Positions 40,393 to 49,461 of a stretch of 64,000 nt of DNA are shown here, one piece after another. A program made the translations under genes and the position numbers. Source of the DNA: Rhodosalinus sediminis (GTDB lineage Bacteria; Pseudomonadota; Alphaproteobacteria; Rhodobacterales; Rhodobacteraceae); assembly GCF_003385555.1 (NCBI RefSeq), contig NZ_QOHR01000006.1, forward strand, positions 87,839-151,838. Reading direction: 5' to 3'. A model generated the notes under the pieces. The model ran no database searches. It worked only from the letters and a program-made list of their open reading frames with translations, and was not told where the DNA came from. The first letter of the stretch is position 1. Every line of letters begins with the position of its first letter.

Positions 40393-41298
40393 CTATTCCG
40401 CCGCGGTGCCGCGCGCCTGGCGGCGCTGCGCGACGATCTCGCCCTGCACGAAATCGCGGAAGGCGGCGATGCGGCGCGACTGGCGCAGCTCCTCCGGATA
40501 GGCGAGGAACACCGGCACCTCGTTCGATTCGACCTCCGGCAGCACGCGTTGCAGGTCCGGAAAGTCCTGCGTCAGGTAATGCGGCAGGACGCCGATCCCG
40601 AGGCTGGCGAGCACGCCCTGCAGCACGCCGAAGTAGTTGTTCACCGTCAGCGTCGAATAGGGCTGATAGGTCATCAGCTTCGCCACGAGGCTCGCGCCCG
40701 CGCTGACCTGTGGCGCGCGCGGATTCTGGCAGAGCAGGCGATGGCCCGACAGTTCCTCGGGCCGCTCGGGCGCGCCGTGCGCGCGGATGTAGTCGGGCGT
40801 CGCGTAGAGGCACATGCGCACGCTCATCAGGCGCTTGCGGATCAGGTCGGCCTGGCTCGGCTCCTTCATGCGGATCGCCACGTCGGCTTCCCGCATCGGC
40901 AGGTCGAGCACGCGCTCCTCGAGCATCAGGTCGATCTTGAGGTCGGGATAGCGCGCGTAGAACTTCGCCAGCCTCGGCACCAGCCAGAGCGAGCCGAAGC
41001 CGGTGGTCGTCGTGACGCGAAGCTCGCCGAAGACTTCCTCCTCGCTGTCGCGGATGCGCGCGGCGGCGGCGTCCACGCGCTTCGACATGGCGCGGGTGGC
41101 GTCGAACAGGAGTTCGCCCTGTTCCGTCAGGATCAGCCCCCGCGCGTGGCGGTGGAAGAGCGTCGCGCCGAGGCTCTCCTCGAGCCCGCGGATCTGCCGG
41201 CTGACGGCGGATTGCGACAGGTTCAGCCGCTCGCCGGCATGCGTGAGCGAGCCGGCATCGGCGACGGCGTGAAAGACCCTGAGCTTGTCCCAATCCAT
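40393..41298 (-). CDS. LysR-family transcriptional regulator
   Basis: A 301-residue regulator. The DNA-binding helix-turn-helix is SLTHAGERLNLSQSAVSRQIRGLEESLG, and the effector domain begins GELRVTTTTGFGSLWLVPRL. Its closest general resemblance is to the large CbbR/GcvA-like group in Rhodobacterales. MDWDKLRVFHAVADAG starts at the ATG 41296-41298, with AAGGA ten bases upstream. It is divergent from the fused 2-oxoacid:ferredoxin oxidoreductase gene (198 bp between starts) and may regulate it; the effector is unknown. Confidence 0.88.
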   Translation of the reverse strand: MDWDKLRVFHAVADAGSLTHAGERLNLSQSAVSRQIRGLEESLGATLFHRHARGLILTEQGELLFDATRAMSKRVDAAAARIRDSEEEVFGELRVTTTTGFGSLWLVPRLAKFYARYPDLKIDLMLEERVLDLPMREADVAIRMKEPSQADLIRKRLMSVRMCLYATPDYIRAHGAPERPEELSGHRLLCQNPRAPQVSAGASLVAKLMTYQPYSTLTVNNYFGVLQGVLASLGIGVLPHYLTQDFPDLQRVLPEVESNEVPVFLAYPEELRQSRRIAAFRDFVQGEIVAQRRQARGTAAE

Positions 41299-41496
41299 TT
41301 CGGCGCATCCTTTTCCCCGGCGGGTCCGGGCAGGGCTCTTTTGCCATGAACCGGCCCGCCATTGAAAGCGCCGCGGCCCGCGGGACGTTCCGTCAGCGGC
41401 GCAAGTTGTCGCAGTGCCCACTATACAGGTCAGCCTTTCAGACCTAACATGGGCGCCAAAGGCAGATTACATTTCTCGACAGCAGGGAGGCACGGC

Positions 41497-44400
41497 ATGA
41501 CGATCCAGAAGATCTCGCTGAGCGACCGGCTCGACATCACGAAATCCCCCGTTCTCCTGAACGGCACGCAGGCGCTGGTGCGCCTGATGCTGATGCAGAA
41601 GGCGCGCGACCGGCGCGCGGGGCTCGACACCGCGGGCTACGTCACCGGCTACCGCGGCTCGCCGCTCGGCGCGGTGGACATGCAGATGACCCGCGCGCAG
41701 AAGCAGCTCGCCGAGAACGACATCACGTTCCAGCCGGGGCTGAACGAGGACCTCGCGCTGACGGCGGTCTGGGGCAGCCAGCAGGCGGGGCTCAGGGGCG
41801 AGGGGACGCACGACGGCGTCTTCGCGCTCTGGTACGGCAAGGGGCCGGGCGTGGACCGCTCCGGCGATGCGATGCGCCACTTCAACATGGCCGGCACCGA
41901 CGGCAATGGCGGCGCGATCATGGTGATGGGCGACGACCACACCGGCGAATCCTCCACCACCTGCCATCAGTCCGACTGGGCCATGGTGGACGCGCACATG
42001 CCCGTCCTCTCGCCCGCGGGCGTGCAGGAAATCCTCGACTACGGCGTCTACGGCTACGCGCTCTCGCGCTACGCGGGCGTCTGCGTCGGCCTCAAGGCGG
42101 TGAAGGACACGGTGGAGGCGACGGCCGTGGTGGACGGCCGGCCGGAGCGGATGCAGCTCGTCACGCCGGACTTCGAGCTGCCGCCCGGCGGGCTCAACAT
42201 CCGCCTCGGCGACCACTGGGTGCCCCAGGAGGAGCGGCTGCTCGCCCACAAGCGCTACGCAGCGGAGGCCTTCGCCCGCGCCAACGGCATCAACAAGCGG
42301 ATGTGGGGCAGGCCCGGCGCGAAGATCGGCATCGTCTCAGCGGGCAAGAACTGGCTCGACGTGGTGCATGCGCTCAACCTGCTCGGCATCGACGCGGCGG
42401 AGGCCGAGCGGCTTGGGATCACCACCTACAAGGTCGGCCAGACCTGGCCGCTCGACATGGCGGGCTTCAAGGACTGGGCCGAGGGGCTGGAGCTGATCGT
42501 CGTCGTCGAGGAGAAGCGCAAGCTCATCGAGGTGCAGGTCAAGGAGGCGATCTTCGACGACCGTCGCGGCCGCCGCGTGTATGGCGGCATGAAGGACGGC
42601 GAGGTGCTCTTCCCCACCCATTACGCGCTCGACCCGGTCGACATCGCCGCCAAGCTCGGCGCGATCCTGATCGAGGAGGGCCGCGAGACCGAGAGCATCC
42701 GCAGCGGCCTCGAGACGCTGGAGGCGGCGCGGCGCGCCGACAACGCCGAGGAGCTCGCGGCGCGGCTGCCGTATTTCTGCGCCGGCTGCCCGCACAACAC
42801 CTCGACCCGCGTGCCCGAGGGCAGCCGCGCGGGCGCGGGGATCGGTTGTCACACGATGGCGCTCTGGATGGACCGCTCGACCGAGGGGTTCACGCACATG
42901 GGGGCCGAGGGCGCCAACTGGATCGGGGAGGCGCCGTTCTCCACCCGCGATCACGTTTTCCAGAATCTCGGCGACGGCACCTACAACCACTCCGGCACGC
43001 TCGCCATACGCGCGGCGATCGCGGCGGGCGTGAACATCACCTACAAGATCCTCTACAACGACGCGGTCGCCATGACCGGCGGGCAGCCCAACGACGGCAG
43101 CCTGCCGCCCGACCGCATCGCGCGCGAGCTGCTGGCGATGGGTGTGGCCCGCGTCGCGGTGGTCTACGACGAGAAGGAGGAGCCCGACTGGACCCCCTTC
43201 CCGAAGGAGATCGAGCGCCACGAGCGCGCCGGGATGGAGGACGTGCAGAAACGCTTGCGCGAGGTCGAGGGCGTCACCGCGATCCTTTACATTCAGACCT
43301 GCGCCGCCGAGAAGCGCCGCCGCCGCAAGAAGGGCGCCTTCCCGGACCCCGATCAGCGCGTCTTCATCAACACCGACGTCTGCGAGGGCTGCGGCGATTG
43401 CGGCGTGCAGTCGAACTGCGTCGCCATCGCGCCGGTCGAGACCGAGCTCGGCCGCAAGCGCGCCATCGACCAGTCCGCCTGCAACAAGGACTTCTCCTGT
43501 CTCAAGGGCTTCTGCCCGAGCTTCGTCACGCTCGAGGGCGCGACGCCGCGCAAGGAGGCGGCGACCGAGGTCACGCTGCCCGACATGCCCGAGCCCGCGC
43601 TGCCCGCGATCGACCGGACCTGGAACGTCGTGATCACCGGCATTGGGGGCACGGGCGTCGTCACGCTGGGCGCCGTGCTCGCGCAGGCCGCGCAGATCGA
43701 GGGCAAGGGCGCCGCGATGATCGAGATGGCGGGCCTCGCGCAGAAGGGGGGCGCGGTACACATCCACTGCCGCCTCGCCGAGCGGCCCGAGGACATCGCC
43801 GCGATCCGGGTCGCCACCGGCGAGGCCGACGCGCTGATCGGCGGCGATCTGGTGGTGAGCGCCGGGGCCAAGACGCTGGGGCTGACGGCCACCGGGCGCA
43901 CCGGCGCCGTGGTCAACAGCCACGAGACGATGACCGGCGATTTCACCCGCGACCCGGAGTTCCGCATCCCGAGCGCCGATCTCTCCCGCGCGCTGGAGCG
44001 GCGGCTGCGCGACCGGTTGCAGACCTTCGACGCCACCGCGCTCGCGGGCAAGGTGATGGGCGATTCGATCTATTCGAACATGATGGTCATGGGCGCCGCG
44101 TGGCAGCGCGGGTTGATCCCCGTGAGCCGGGACGCCATCCGGGAGGCGATCCGCCTCAACGGCGCGGCGGTGGAGGCGAACCTCCGCGCCTTCGAGGTCG
44201 GGCGCTGGGCCGCCCACGCGCCCGAGGAGGCCGCCGCGACGCTCGAGGACAAGGTGCACGAGCTGCCGAAGACCCTCGACGAGAAGATCACCTACCGCGA
44301 GGAACACCTGACCGCCTACCAGGGCAAGCGCCTCGCCCGGCGCTACCGCCGCATGCTCGACGGCATCGCGGATCGCGCGGTGAAGGAGGCCGTGGCGAAG

Positions 44401-44898
44401 GGCTATCACAAGCTCCTGGCCTACAAGGACGAATACGAGGTCGCGCGGCTCCTGCTCACGACGCGGGAGAAGGCGCGCGCGGAGTTCGGCGGCGATTTCC
44501 GCATGAACTTCCACCTCGCGCCGCCGATGCTGCCCGGCAAGGACGCGCAGGGCCGCCCGAAGAAGCGCCGTTTGGGCGCGTGGCTCGAACGGCCGATGAA
44601 GCTGCTCGCCGCGATGAAGGTGCTGCGCGGCACGCCGCTCGACCCCTTCGGCTACACCGCCGAGCGGCGGATGGAGCGCCGCCTGATCCGGGAGTACGAG
44701 CGCGACATGGCCGAGGCGCTGGCGAAGCTCGACGACACCACGCGCGACGCGATCGTGGCGCTCGCCGAACTGCCGCTCTCGATCCGGGGCTTCGGCCCGG
44801 TGAAGGAGGCCAACGCCGAAACGGCCGCCAAGCGGCGCGAGGAGCTATTGAGCGTTATCCGTCAGGGCCGCGCGCCGCTCGCCCGCGCGGCGGAATAG
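41497..44898 (+). CDS. Indolepyruvate (2-oxoacid):ferredoxin oxidoreductase, fused alpha-beta form
   Basis: A 1133-residue single-chain enzyme for oxidative decarboxylation of aryl or branched 2-oxoacids. The N-terminal part has the pyrimidine-binding domain (GYVTGYRGSPLGAVD). The central TPP-binding part includes CAGCPHNTS, and NDAVAMTGGQPNDG holds the TPP/Mg site. A cysteine cluster (TDVCEGCGDCGVQSNC, then CNKDFSCLKGFCPSF) would hold Fe-S centres. The C-terminal part has the IorB-like gamma domain (VITGIGGTGVVTLGAVLAQA). The ATG at 41497 follows AGCAGGGAGG. Such fused enzymes take part in aromatic amino-acid and arylacetate catabolism in aerobic proteobacteria. Confidence 0.93.
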   Translation: MTIQKISLSDRLDITKSPVLLNGTQALVRLMLMQKARDRRAGLDTAGYVTGYRGSPLGAVDMQMTRAQKQLAENDITFQPGLNEDLALTAVWGSQQAGLRGEGTHDGVFALWYGKGPGVDRSGDAMRHFNMAGTDGNGGAIMVMGDDHTGESSTTCHQSDWAMVDAHMPVLSPAGVQEILDYGVYGYALSRYAGVCVGLKAVKDTVEATAVVDGRPERMQLVTPDFELPPGGLNIRLGDHWVPQEERLLAHKRYAAEAFARANGINKRMWGRPGAKIGIVSAGKNWLDVVHALNLLGIDAAEAERLGITTYKVGQTWPLDMAGFKDWAEGLELIVVVEEKRKLIEVQVKEAIFDDRRGRRVYGGMKDGEVLFPTHYALDPVDIAAKLGAILIEEGRETESIRSGLETLEAARRADNAEELAARLPYFCAGCPHNTSTRVPEGSRAGAGIGCHTMALWMDRSTEGFTHMGAEGANWIGEAPFSTRDHVFQNLGDGTYNHSGTLAIRAAIAAGVNITYKILYNDAVAMTGGQPNDGSLPPDRIARELLAMGVARVAVVYDEKEEPDWTPFPKEIERHERAGMEDVQKRLREVEGVTAILYIQTCAAEKRRRRKKGAFPDPDQRVFINTDVCEGCGDCGVQSNCVAIAPVETELGRKRAIDQSACNKDFSCLKGFCPSFVTLEGATPRKEAATEVTLPDMPEPALPAIDRTWNVVITGIGGTGVVTLGAVLAQAAQIEGKGAAMIEMAGLAQKGGAVHIHCRLAERPEDIAAIRVATGEADALIGGDLVVSAGAKTLGLTATGRTGAVVNSHETMTGDFTRDPEFRIPSADLSRALERRLRDRLQTFDATALAGKVMGDSIYSNMMVMGAAWQRGLIPVSRDAIREAIRLNGAAVEANLRAFEVGRWAAHAPEEAAATLEDKVHELPKTLDEKITYREEHLTAYQGKRLARRYRRMLDGIADRAVKEAVAKGYHKLLAYKDEYEVARLLLTTREKARAEFGGDFRMNFHLAPPMLPGKDAQGRPKKRRLGAWLERPMKLLAAMKVLRGTPLDPFGYTAERRMERRLIREYERDMAEALAKLDDTTRDAIVALAELPLSIRGFGPVKEANAETAAKRREELLSVIRQGRAPLARAAE

Positions 44899-44992
44899 GG
44901 CGTCACGGCCGCGTCATGGCGCTGTTACACGCTCTGGCCATGAGGGCCGGACCGGTCTAAACGGCGACGGCCCGACCTGGAGACGTCCGCGG

Positions 44993-45868
44993 ATGACAGA
45001 GCGACGCACCGCGCGCGACATCAGCTATTACCGCTCCGCCCGCACGCGGGGCGGGCGCGCCATGATCCGCCTGATGGAGAACGCGACGGGCCGCATCGGC
45101 CTCATTCGCCGCGCGCGCGGCTACGAGCGCGAGGTCGCCGCCGGCCGCGACTTCTGGGAGGTCATGGTCGAGCGCTACGGCCTGTCGCTCGAGGTGATGC
45201 GCGGCTCGATCGAGAGCATTCCGCGCGAGGGGCCCGTGGTGGTGATCGCCAATCACCCCTACGGCATCCTCGACGGGCTGATGCTGGGCCATCTCCTGTC
45301 GGTGGTGCGGGGCGATTTCCGCATCCTCGCGCACAAGGTGTTCCGCAAGGCGGGCGACCTCGAGCGGGTGATCCTGCCGGTCAACTTCGCCGAGACCCGC
45401 GAGGCGCAGCGCGAGACGCTCGTGACCCGGCGCGCCGCGCTCGACTACCTCGCCGCGGGCGGCTGCATCGGGGTCTTTCCCGGCGGCACCGTCTCCACCG
45501 CGGCGCGGCCCTTCTCGCGCCCGATGGACCCGGGCTGGCGCAGCTTCACCGCGCGGATGATCGCGCGCTCGGGGGCGACGGTGGTGCCGCTCTATTTCGA
45601 GGGCGCCAACTCGCGCCTCTTCCAGCTCGCCAGTCACCTGCACCAGACGCTGCGCATGGGGCTGCTGATCTCGGAGTTCCGCAAGCGGGTGAACACGCCG
45701 GTGCGCGTCGCGATCGGGGCGCCGATCCCGCCCGAGGATCTGGCCGTCCATGCGGGCGACGCCCGCGCGATGATGGACTTCCTGCGCCGCAAGACCTATG
45801 AGCTGTCGCCGAAGCCGCTCGGCAGCTACGAGTACGGCTTCGAGTTCGAGGAACGGCACCGCGCCTGA
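44993..45868 (+). CDS. Lysophospholipid/glycerolipid acyltransferase family protein
   Basis: A 291-residue member of the PlsC superfamily. The active-site histidine is in [15 protein letters not shown], where His and Asp are separated by five residues, a variant of the usual HX4D. The second conserved motif is [11 protein letters not shown] in place of FPEGTRS. It has only a weak N-terminal membrane signal. The acceptor could be a lyso-glycerophospholipid or an amino-lipid (OlsA-like). murI follows after 20 bases on the same strand. Confidence 0.83.
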   Translation: MTERRTARDISYYRSARTRGGRAMIRLMENATGRIGLIRRARGYEREVAAGRDFWEVMVERYGLSLEVMRGSIESIPREGPVVVIANHPYGILDGLMLGHLLSVVRGDFRILAHKVFRKAGDLERVILPVNFAETREAQRETLVTRRAALDYLAAGGCIGVFPGGTVSTAARPFSRPMDPGWRSFTARMIARSGATVVPLYFEGANSRLFQLASHLHQTLRMGLLISEFRKRVNTPVRVAIGAPIPPEDLAVHAGDARAMMDFLRRKTYELSPKPLGSYEYGFEFEERHRA

Positions 45869-45888
45869 GCGCGGGCGGGCGGAGCGAC

Positions 45889-46701
45889 ATGGCGGTTGGG
45901 ATCTTCGACTCCGGCCTCGGCGGGCTGACGGTGCTCGACGCGGTGACGCGGCGGCTGCCGGATGTTCCGTTCGTCTATCTCGGCGACAACGCCCATGCGC
46001 CCTACGGCGTGCGCGACGCCGACGACGTCACCGACCTGACGAAGCGCGGGGTCGAGCGGCTCTGGGAGGCGGGCTGCGATCTGGTGATCCTCGCCTGCAA
46101 CACCGCCTCGGCCGCCGCGCTTCGCCGCCTGCAGGAGACATGGGTGCCCACGGACAAGCGCGTGCTCGGCGTCTTCGTGCCGCTGATCGAGGCGCTGACC
46201 GAGCGGCAGTGGGGCGACAATTCCCCCCCGCGCGAGGTGGCGGTGAAGAACGTGGCGCTCTTCGCGACGCCGGCGACGGTCGCCTCCCGCGCCTTTCAGC
46301 GCGAGCTCGCCTTCCGCGCCATCGGCGTCGACGTGGAGGCGCAGGCCTGCGGCGGCGTGGTGGACGCGATTGAGGACGGCGATTTGATCCTCGCCGAGGC
46401 GCTGGTGCGCTCCCATGTCGAAGCGCTCCTGCGCAAGATGCCGCACCCGGAGGCGGCGGTGCTGGGCTGCACGCATTACCCGCTGATGGAGGAGGTCTTC
46501 CGCGCCGCGCTCGGGCCGGGGGTCGCCGTCTATTCGCAGCCCCGGATCGTCGCCGAAAGCCTCGCCGATTACCTCGCCCGGCGGCCGGAGATGCGCGGCG
46601 CGGGCGCGGCGGCGGGCTTCCTCACGACGGGCGATCCGGCGCGGGTTTCGGACCGCGCGGTGCAGTTCCTCAAGCGCGAGATCGCCTTCGATCCCGCGTG
46701 A
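45889..46701 (+). CDS. murI: Glutamate racemase
   Basis: Makes D-glutamate for peptidoglycan. The 270-residue protein has the cofactor-independent two-cysteine active site: [13 protein letters not shown] (first Cys near residue 70) and [10 protein letters not shown] (second Cys). [15 protein letters not shown] opens the protein and [13 protein letters not shown] follows, all family hallmarks. ArgC starts 23 bases after its stop. Confidence 0.95.
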   Translation: MAVGIFDSGLGGLTVLDAVTRRLPDVPFVYLGDNAHAPYGVRDADDVTDLTKRGVERLWEAGCDLVILACNTASAAALRRLQETWVPTDKRVLGVFVPLIEALTERQWGDNSPPREVAVKNVALFATPATVASRAFQRELAFRAIGVDVEAQACGGVVDAIEDGDLILAEALVRSHVEALLRKMPHPEAAVLGCTHYPLMEEVFRAALGPGVAVYSQPRIVAESLADYLARRPEMRGAGAAAGFLTTGDPARVSDRAVQFLKREIAFDPA

Positions 46702-46724
46702 ACGAAACGACGAAAGGCGTTGCC

Positions 46725-47753
46725 ATGACAGCGAAAGTCGCCATCCTCGGCGCCTCGGGCTACACCGGGGCGGAGCTCGTCCGGCTGATCGCCACGCACG
46801 GGCAGATGGAGATCGCCGCGCTCACCGCCGACCGCAAGGCCGGCAGCACCATGGGCGAGGTTTTTCCGCATCTGCGCCATCTCGACCTGCCGCGGCTCGC
46901 CCGGATCGAGGACGTCGATTTCGCCGGGCTCGACCTCGTGTTCTGCGCGCTGCCGCACGCCACCTCGCAACAGGTGATCGCGGGGCTGCCCCGGGGCGTG
47001 AAGGTGGTCGACCTCTCCGCCGATTTCCGCCTGCGCGATCCGGCGGATTACGAACGCTGGTACGGCAAGCCACACGCTGCGCCGGAGCTTCAGAAGGAGG
47101 CCGTCTATGGCCTGACCGAGTTCTACCGGGAGTCGATTCGCCCCGCGCGGCTCGTCGCCGGGACGGGCTGCAACGCCGCGGCCGGGCAATACGCGCTGCG
47201 CCCGCTGATCGCGGCGGGGGTGATCGACGTGGACGACATCATCCTCGATCTGAAATGCGCCGTCTCGGGCGCGGGCCGCTCGCTCAAGGAAAACCTGCTC
47301 CACGCCGAGCTTTCGGAGGGCTACCACGCCTACTCCGCCGGCGGCACGCATCGCCATCTGGGCGAGTTCGATCAGGAATTCTCGGCGCTCGCCGGGCGGG
47401 AGGTGCGCGTGCGCTTCACGCCGCACCTGATGCCGGCGAACCGCGGCATCCTCGCCACCGCCTACGTCACCGGGGCCGCGCAGGCCGTGCACGACACGCT
47501 GTCGCAGGCCTACGCGGGCGAGCGCTTCCTCGAAGTTCTACCCATAGGTGAGCTTCCCTCCACAAGGCACGTGCGGGGCTCGAATTTCTGCCATATCGGG
47601 GTGGTGGGCGACCGGCTGCCGGGGCGCGCCATGGTGGTCGCCGCGCTCGACAACCTGACCAAGGGCTCGTCCGGACAAGCTTTGCAGAACGCCAACCTGA
47701 TGTTAGATATACCGGAGCATACCGGGCTCATGCTCGCGCCCTGTTTTCCGTGA
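46725..47753 (+). CDS. argC: N-acetyl-gamma-glutamyl-phosphate reductase
   Basis: Third step of arginine synthesis. The 342-residue enzyme has the NADP site [15 protein letters not shown], the nucleophilic cysteine in [15 protein letters not shown] and the catalytic His in [12 protein letters not shown]. It is the long form. The ATG at 46725 follows GAAAGG; an in-frame GTG at 46698 overlaps the murI stop region and would add nine residues. ccmE follows 9 bases after the stop. Confidence 0.95.
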   Translation: MTAKVAILGASGYTGAELVRLIATHGQMEIAALTADRKAGSTMGEVFPHLRHLDLPRLARIEDVDFAGLDLVFCALPHATSQQVIAGLPRGVKVVDLSADFRLRDPADYERWYGKPHAAPELQKEAVYGLTEFYRESIRPARLVAGTGCNAAAGQYALRPLIAAGVIDVDDIILDLKCAVSGAGRSLKENLLHAELSEGYHAYSAGGTHRHLGEFDQEFSALAGREVRVRFTPHLMPANRGILATAYVTGAAQAVHDTLSQAYAGERFLEVLPIGELPSTRHVRGSNFCHIGVVGDRLPGRAMVVAALDNLTKGSSGQALQNANLMLDIPEHTGLMLAPCFP

Positions 47754-47762
47754 GGAACACCC

Positions 47763-48218
47763 ATGAAGGGTCTCAAGAAGAAACGCCGCATCCAGGTCAT
47801 CGTCGTCGCCACGGCGGCGCTCATCATTTCCACCGGCTTCGTGGGCTACGCGATGCGTGACGGCATCAACTTCTTCCGCGCGCCGAGCGAGATCGCCGCC
47901 GAACCGCCCGCCCCGAACGAGACGTTCCGCATCGGCGGCCTCGTCGAGGAGGGCACGCTCAAGCGCGGGCAGGGGGAGACGATCCATTTCTCCGTCACCG
48001 ACGGGGGCGCCTCTATTCCGGTGGTCTTCACCGGCGTGCTGCCCGATCTCTTCGAGGAGAACCAGGGCATGGTCGGCACCGGGCGTTACGTGAACGGCGT
48101 CTTCGAGGCGAGCGAGATCCTCGCCAAGCACGACGAGACCTACATGCCCAAGGAAGTGACCGACGCGCTGAAGGAACAGGGCGTCTACCGTCACAACGAG
48201 GGCGCGCCGGAAAGCTGA
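47763..48218 (+). CDS. ccmE: Cytochrome c maturation heme chaperone CcmE
   Basis: Periplasmic heme chaperone of the system I cytochrome c assembly pathway. The 151-residue protein has an N-terminal membrane anchor (IQVIVVATAALIISTGFVGYAM, about 10-31), an OB-fold beta-barrel and the covalent heme attachment site His123 in LAKHDETYMPKEV. It should pass heme to CcmF. In this genome it is separated from ccmF by an endolysin-holin pair. Confidence 0.96.
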   Translation: MKGLKKKRRIQVIVVATAALIISTGFVGYAMRDGINFFRAPSEIAAEPPAPNETFRIGGLVEEGTLKRGQGETIHFSVTDGGASIPVVFTGVLPDLFEENQGMVGTGRYVNGVFEASEILAKHDETYMPKEVTDALKEQGVYRHNEGAPES

Positions 48219-48301
48219 TCCGCGCAACGCGCGCTCCGTCAGCCCGCCGTTAAGCGAGCCGCGCCACGCTCTCTCCCGCCAGCCGAGGCGGAGGAGAGAG
48301 C

Positions 48302-48913
48302 ATGCGCAGCGTAGGCCAGATCGCCAGAGAGATCGTGGACCGCGAAGGCGGCTACGTCGACGACCCGGACGATCCGGGCGGCGCCACCAACCACGGCGTG
48401 ACCATCCACACCCTGCGCCGGCTCGGCCGCGACGTGGACGGCGACGGCGCCGTGACCGAGGACGACGTGCGCGCGCTCGACCGCGACGCGGCGGTGGAGA
48501 TCCTGCTGCGCCACTATTACGCCGCGCCGGGCATCGCGCGCCTGCCGGAGGCGCTGCGGCCGAGCGTCTTCGACATGTACGTGAACGCGGGCGCGGAGGC
48601 GGTGAAGATCCTGCAGCGGCTGCTCGGCGACATGGGGCTGCGCGTGGCGGTGGACGGGATCATCGGCCCCGAGACCGCCGGCGCGGCGGAGGAGGCCGCG
48701 GCGCTCGCGCCCGATCACCTCGCCGACGCCTACGCCATCGCGCGGCGCAACTTCTACTTCCGCCTCGCCGACCGCCGGCCCGAGAGCCGCAAGTACGTGC
48801 GCACCCGCGCGGGCGGCAAGGGCGGCTGGATCCGGCGGGCGGAGGCGTTCCTGTCGCCGCGCTACCACCTGACCGAGGCCGAGTTCCGCAAGCGGGTGGC
48901 GGCATGGGGCTGA
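48302..48913 (+). CDS. Holin-associated endolysin, GH108 N-acetylmuramidase
   Basis: A 203-residue lysozyme-like enzyme. The GH108 signature EGGYVDDPDDPGGATNHGVT holds the catalytic Glu15. The C-terminal half has a peptidoglycan-binding region (DGIIGPETAGA). There is no signal peptide, so release needs a holin, and a holin gene overlaps its 3' end by ten bases. In Rhodobacter capsulatus a homologous endolysin/holin pair lyses cells to release gene transfer agent particles. No phage genes surround it here. It may share the ccmE transcript or have its own promoter in the 83-bp gap. Confidence 0.88.
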   Translation: MRSVGQIAREIVDREGGYVDDPDDPGGATNHGVTIHTLRRLGRDVDGDGAVTEDDVRALDRDAAVEILLRHYYAAPGIARLPEALRPSVFDMYVNAGAEAVKILQRLLGDMGLRVAVDGIIGPETAGAAEEAAALAPDHLADAYAIARRNFYFRLADRRPESRKYVRTRAGGKGGWIRRAEAFLSPRYHLTEAEFRKRVAAWG

Positions 48914-49407
48914 TCGGACGCCTGCTCGACGCGCTTTTCGGGGGCGAGCGCAACGTCATCGCGGAGACGGCCGAGGTCTTCCGCGTCAACGCCGAGGCGG
49001 AGGCGACCCGCGACGCCGAGGCGCGCGCCGCCGCGCTCGCGCAGTTCGCCGCGGAGTTCGCGCATCCCCGCCGGGGGCGCTTCGACCGGGCGGTGGACGC
49101 GCTCAACCGGCTGCCGCGCCCGGCGATGGCGCTCGGCACGCTGGCGCTCTTCGCCGCGGCGATGGCGGCGCCCGAGTGGTTCGCCGCGCGCATGGGCGCG
49201 CTCGCTCATGTGCCCGAGCCGCTCTGGTGGCTCCTCGGCGCGGTGGTGAGCTTCTATTTCGGCGCGCGCCATCAGGCCAAGGCGCAGGAGATGCAGCGCG
49301 CACTCGCCGCCGGGCTGACGCGGCGTGCGCCGCCCGCGTGGGAGGGCGCGGGGAACCCCGCGCTCGAGGAGTGGCGCGCGGCGCGGGCGCAGGGCGCGAC
49401 ACGGTGA
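48904..49407 (+). CDS. Holin family protein
   Basis: A 167-residue membrane protein. An amphipathic, charged N-terminal region (to about residue 70) is followed by two transmembrane helices, PAMALGTLALFAAAMAAP (about 73-90) and LWWLLGAVVSFYFGARHQ (about 107-124), and a hydrophilic tail. This is the layout of the Holin_3TMs group found beside GH108 endolysins in Rhodobacterales. It would form membrane lesions that let the endolysin reach the cell wall. Its start lies inside the endolysin gene, showing translational coupling. Confidence 0.83.
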   Translation: MGLIGRLLDALFGGERNVIAETAEVFRVNAEAEATRDAEARAAALAQFAAEFAHPRRGRFDRAVDALNRLPRPAMALGTLALFAAAMAAPEWFAARMGALAHVPEPLWWLLGAVVSFYFGARHQAKAQEMQRALAAGLTRRAPPAWEGAGNPALEEWRAARAQGATR

Positions 49408-49461
49408 ACCGGCGTGCCGAATCCGATTGGCGCGCGGGCGCGGGGCGATTATATTCGGCCC

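Noticed and set aside
48302..49407. Endolysin-holin pair considered as a prophage remnant
   Set aside because: No integrase, attachment site, structural gene or change in base composition flanks it, and both genes are intact and coupled. A host-maintained lysis cassette fits better.
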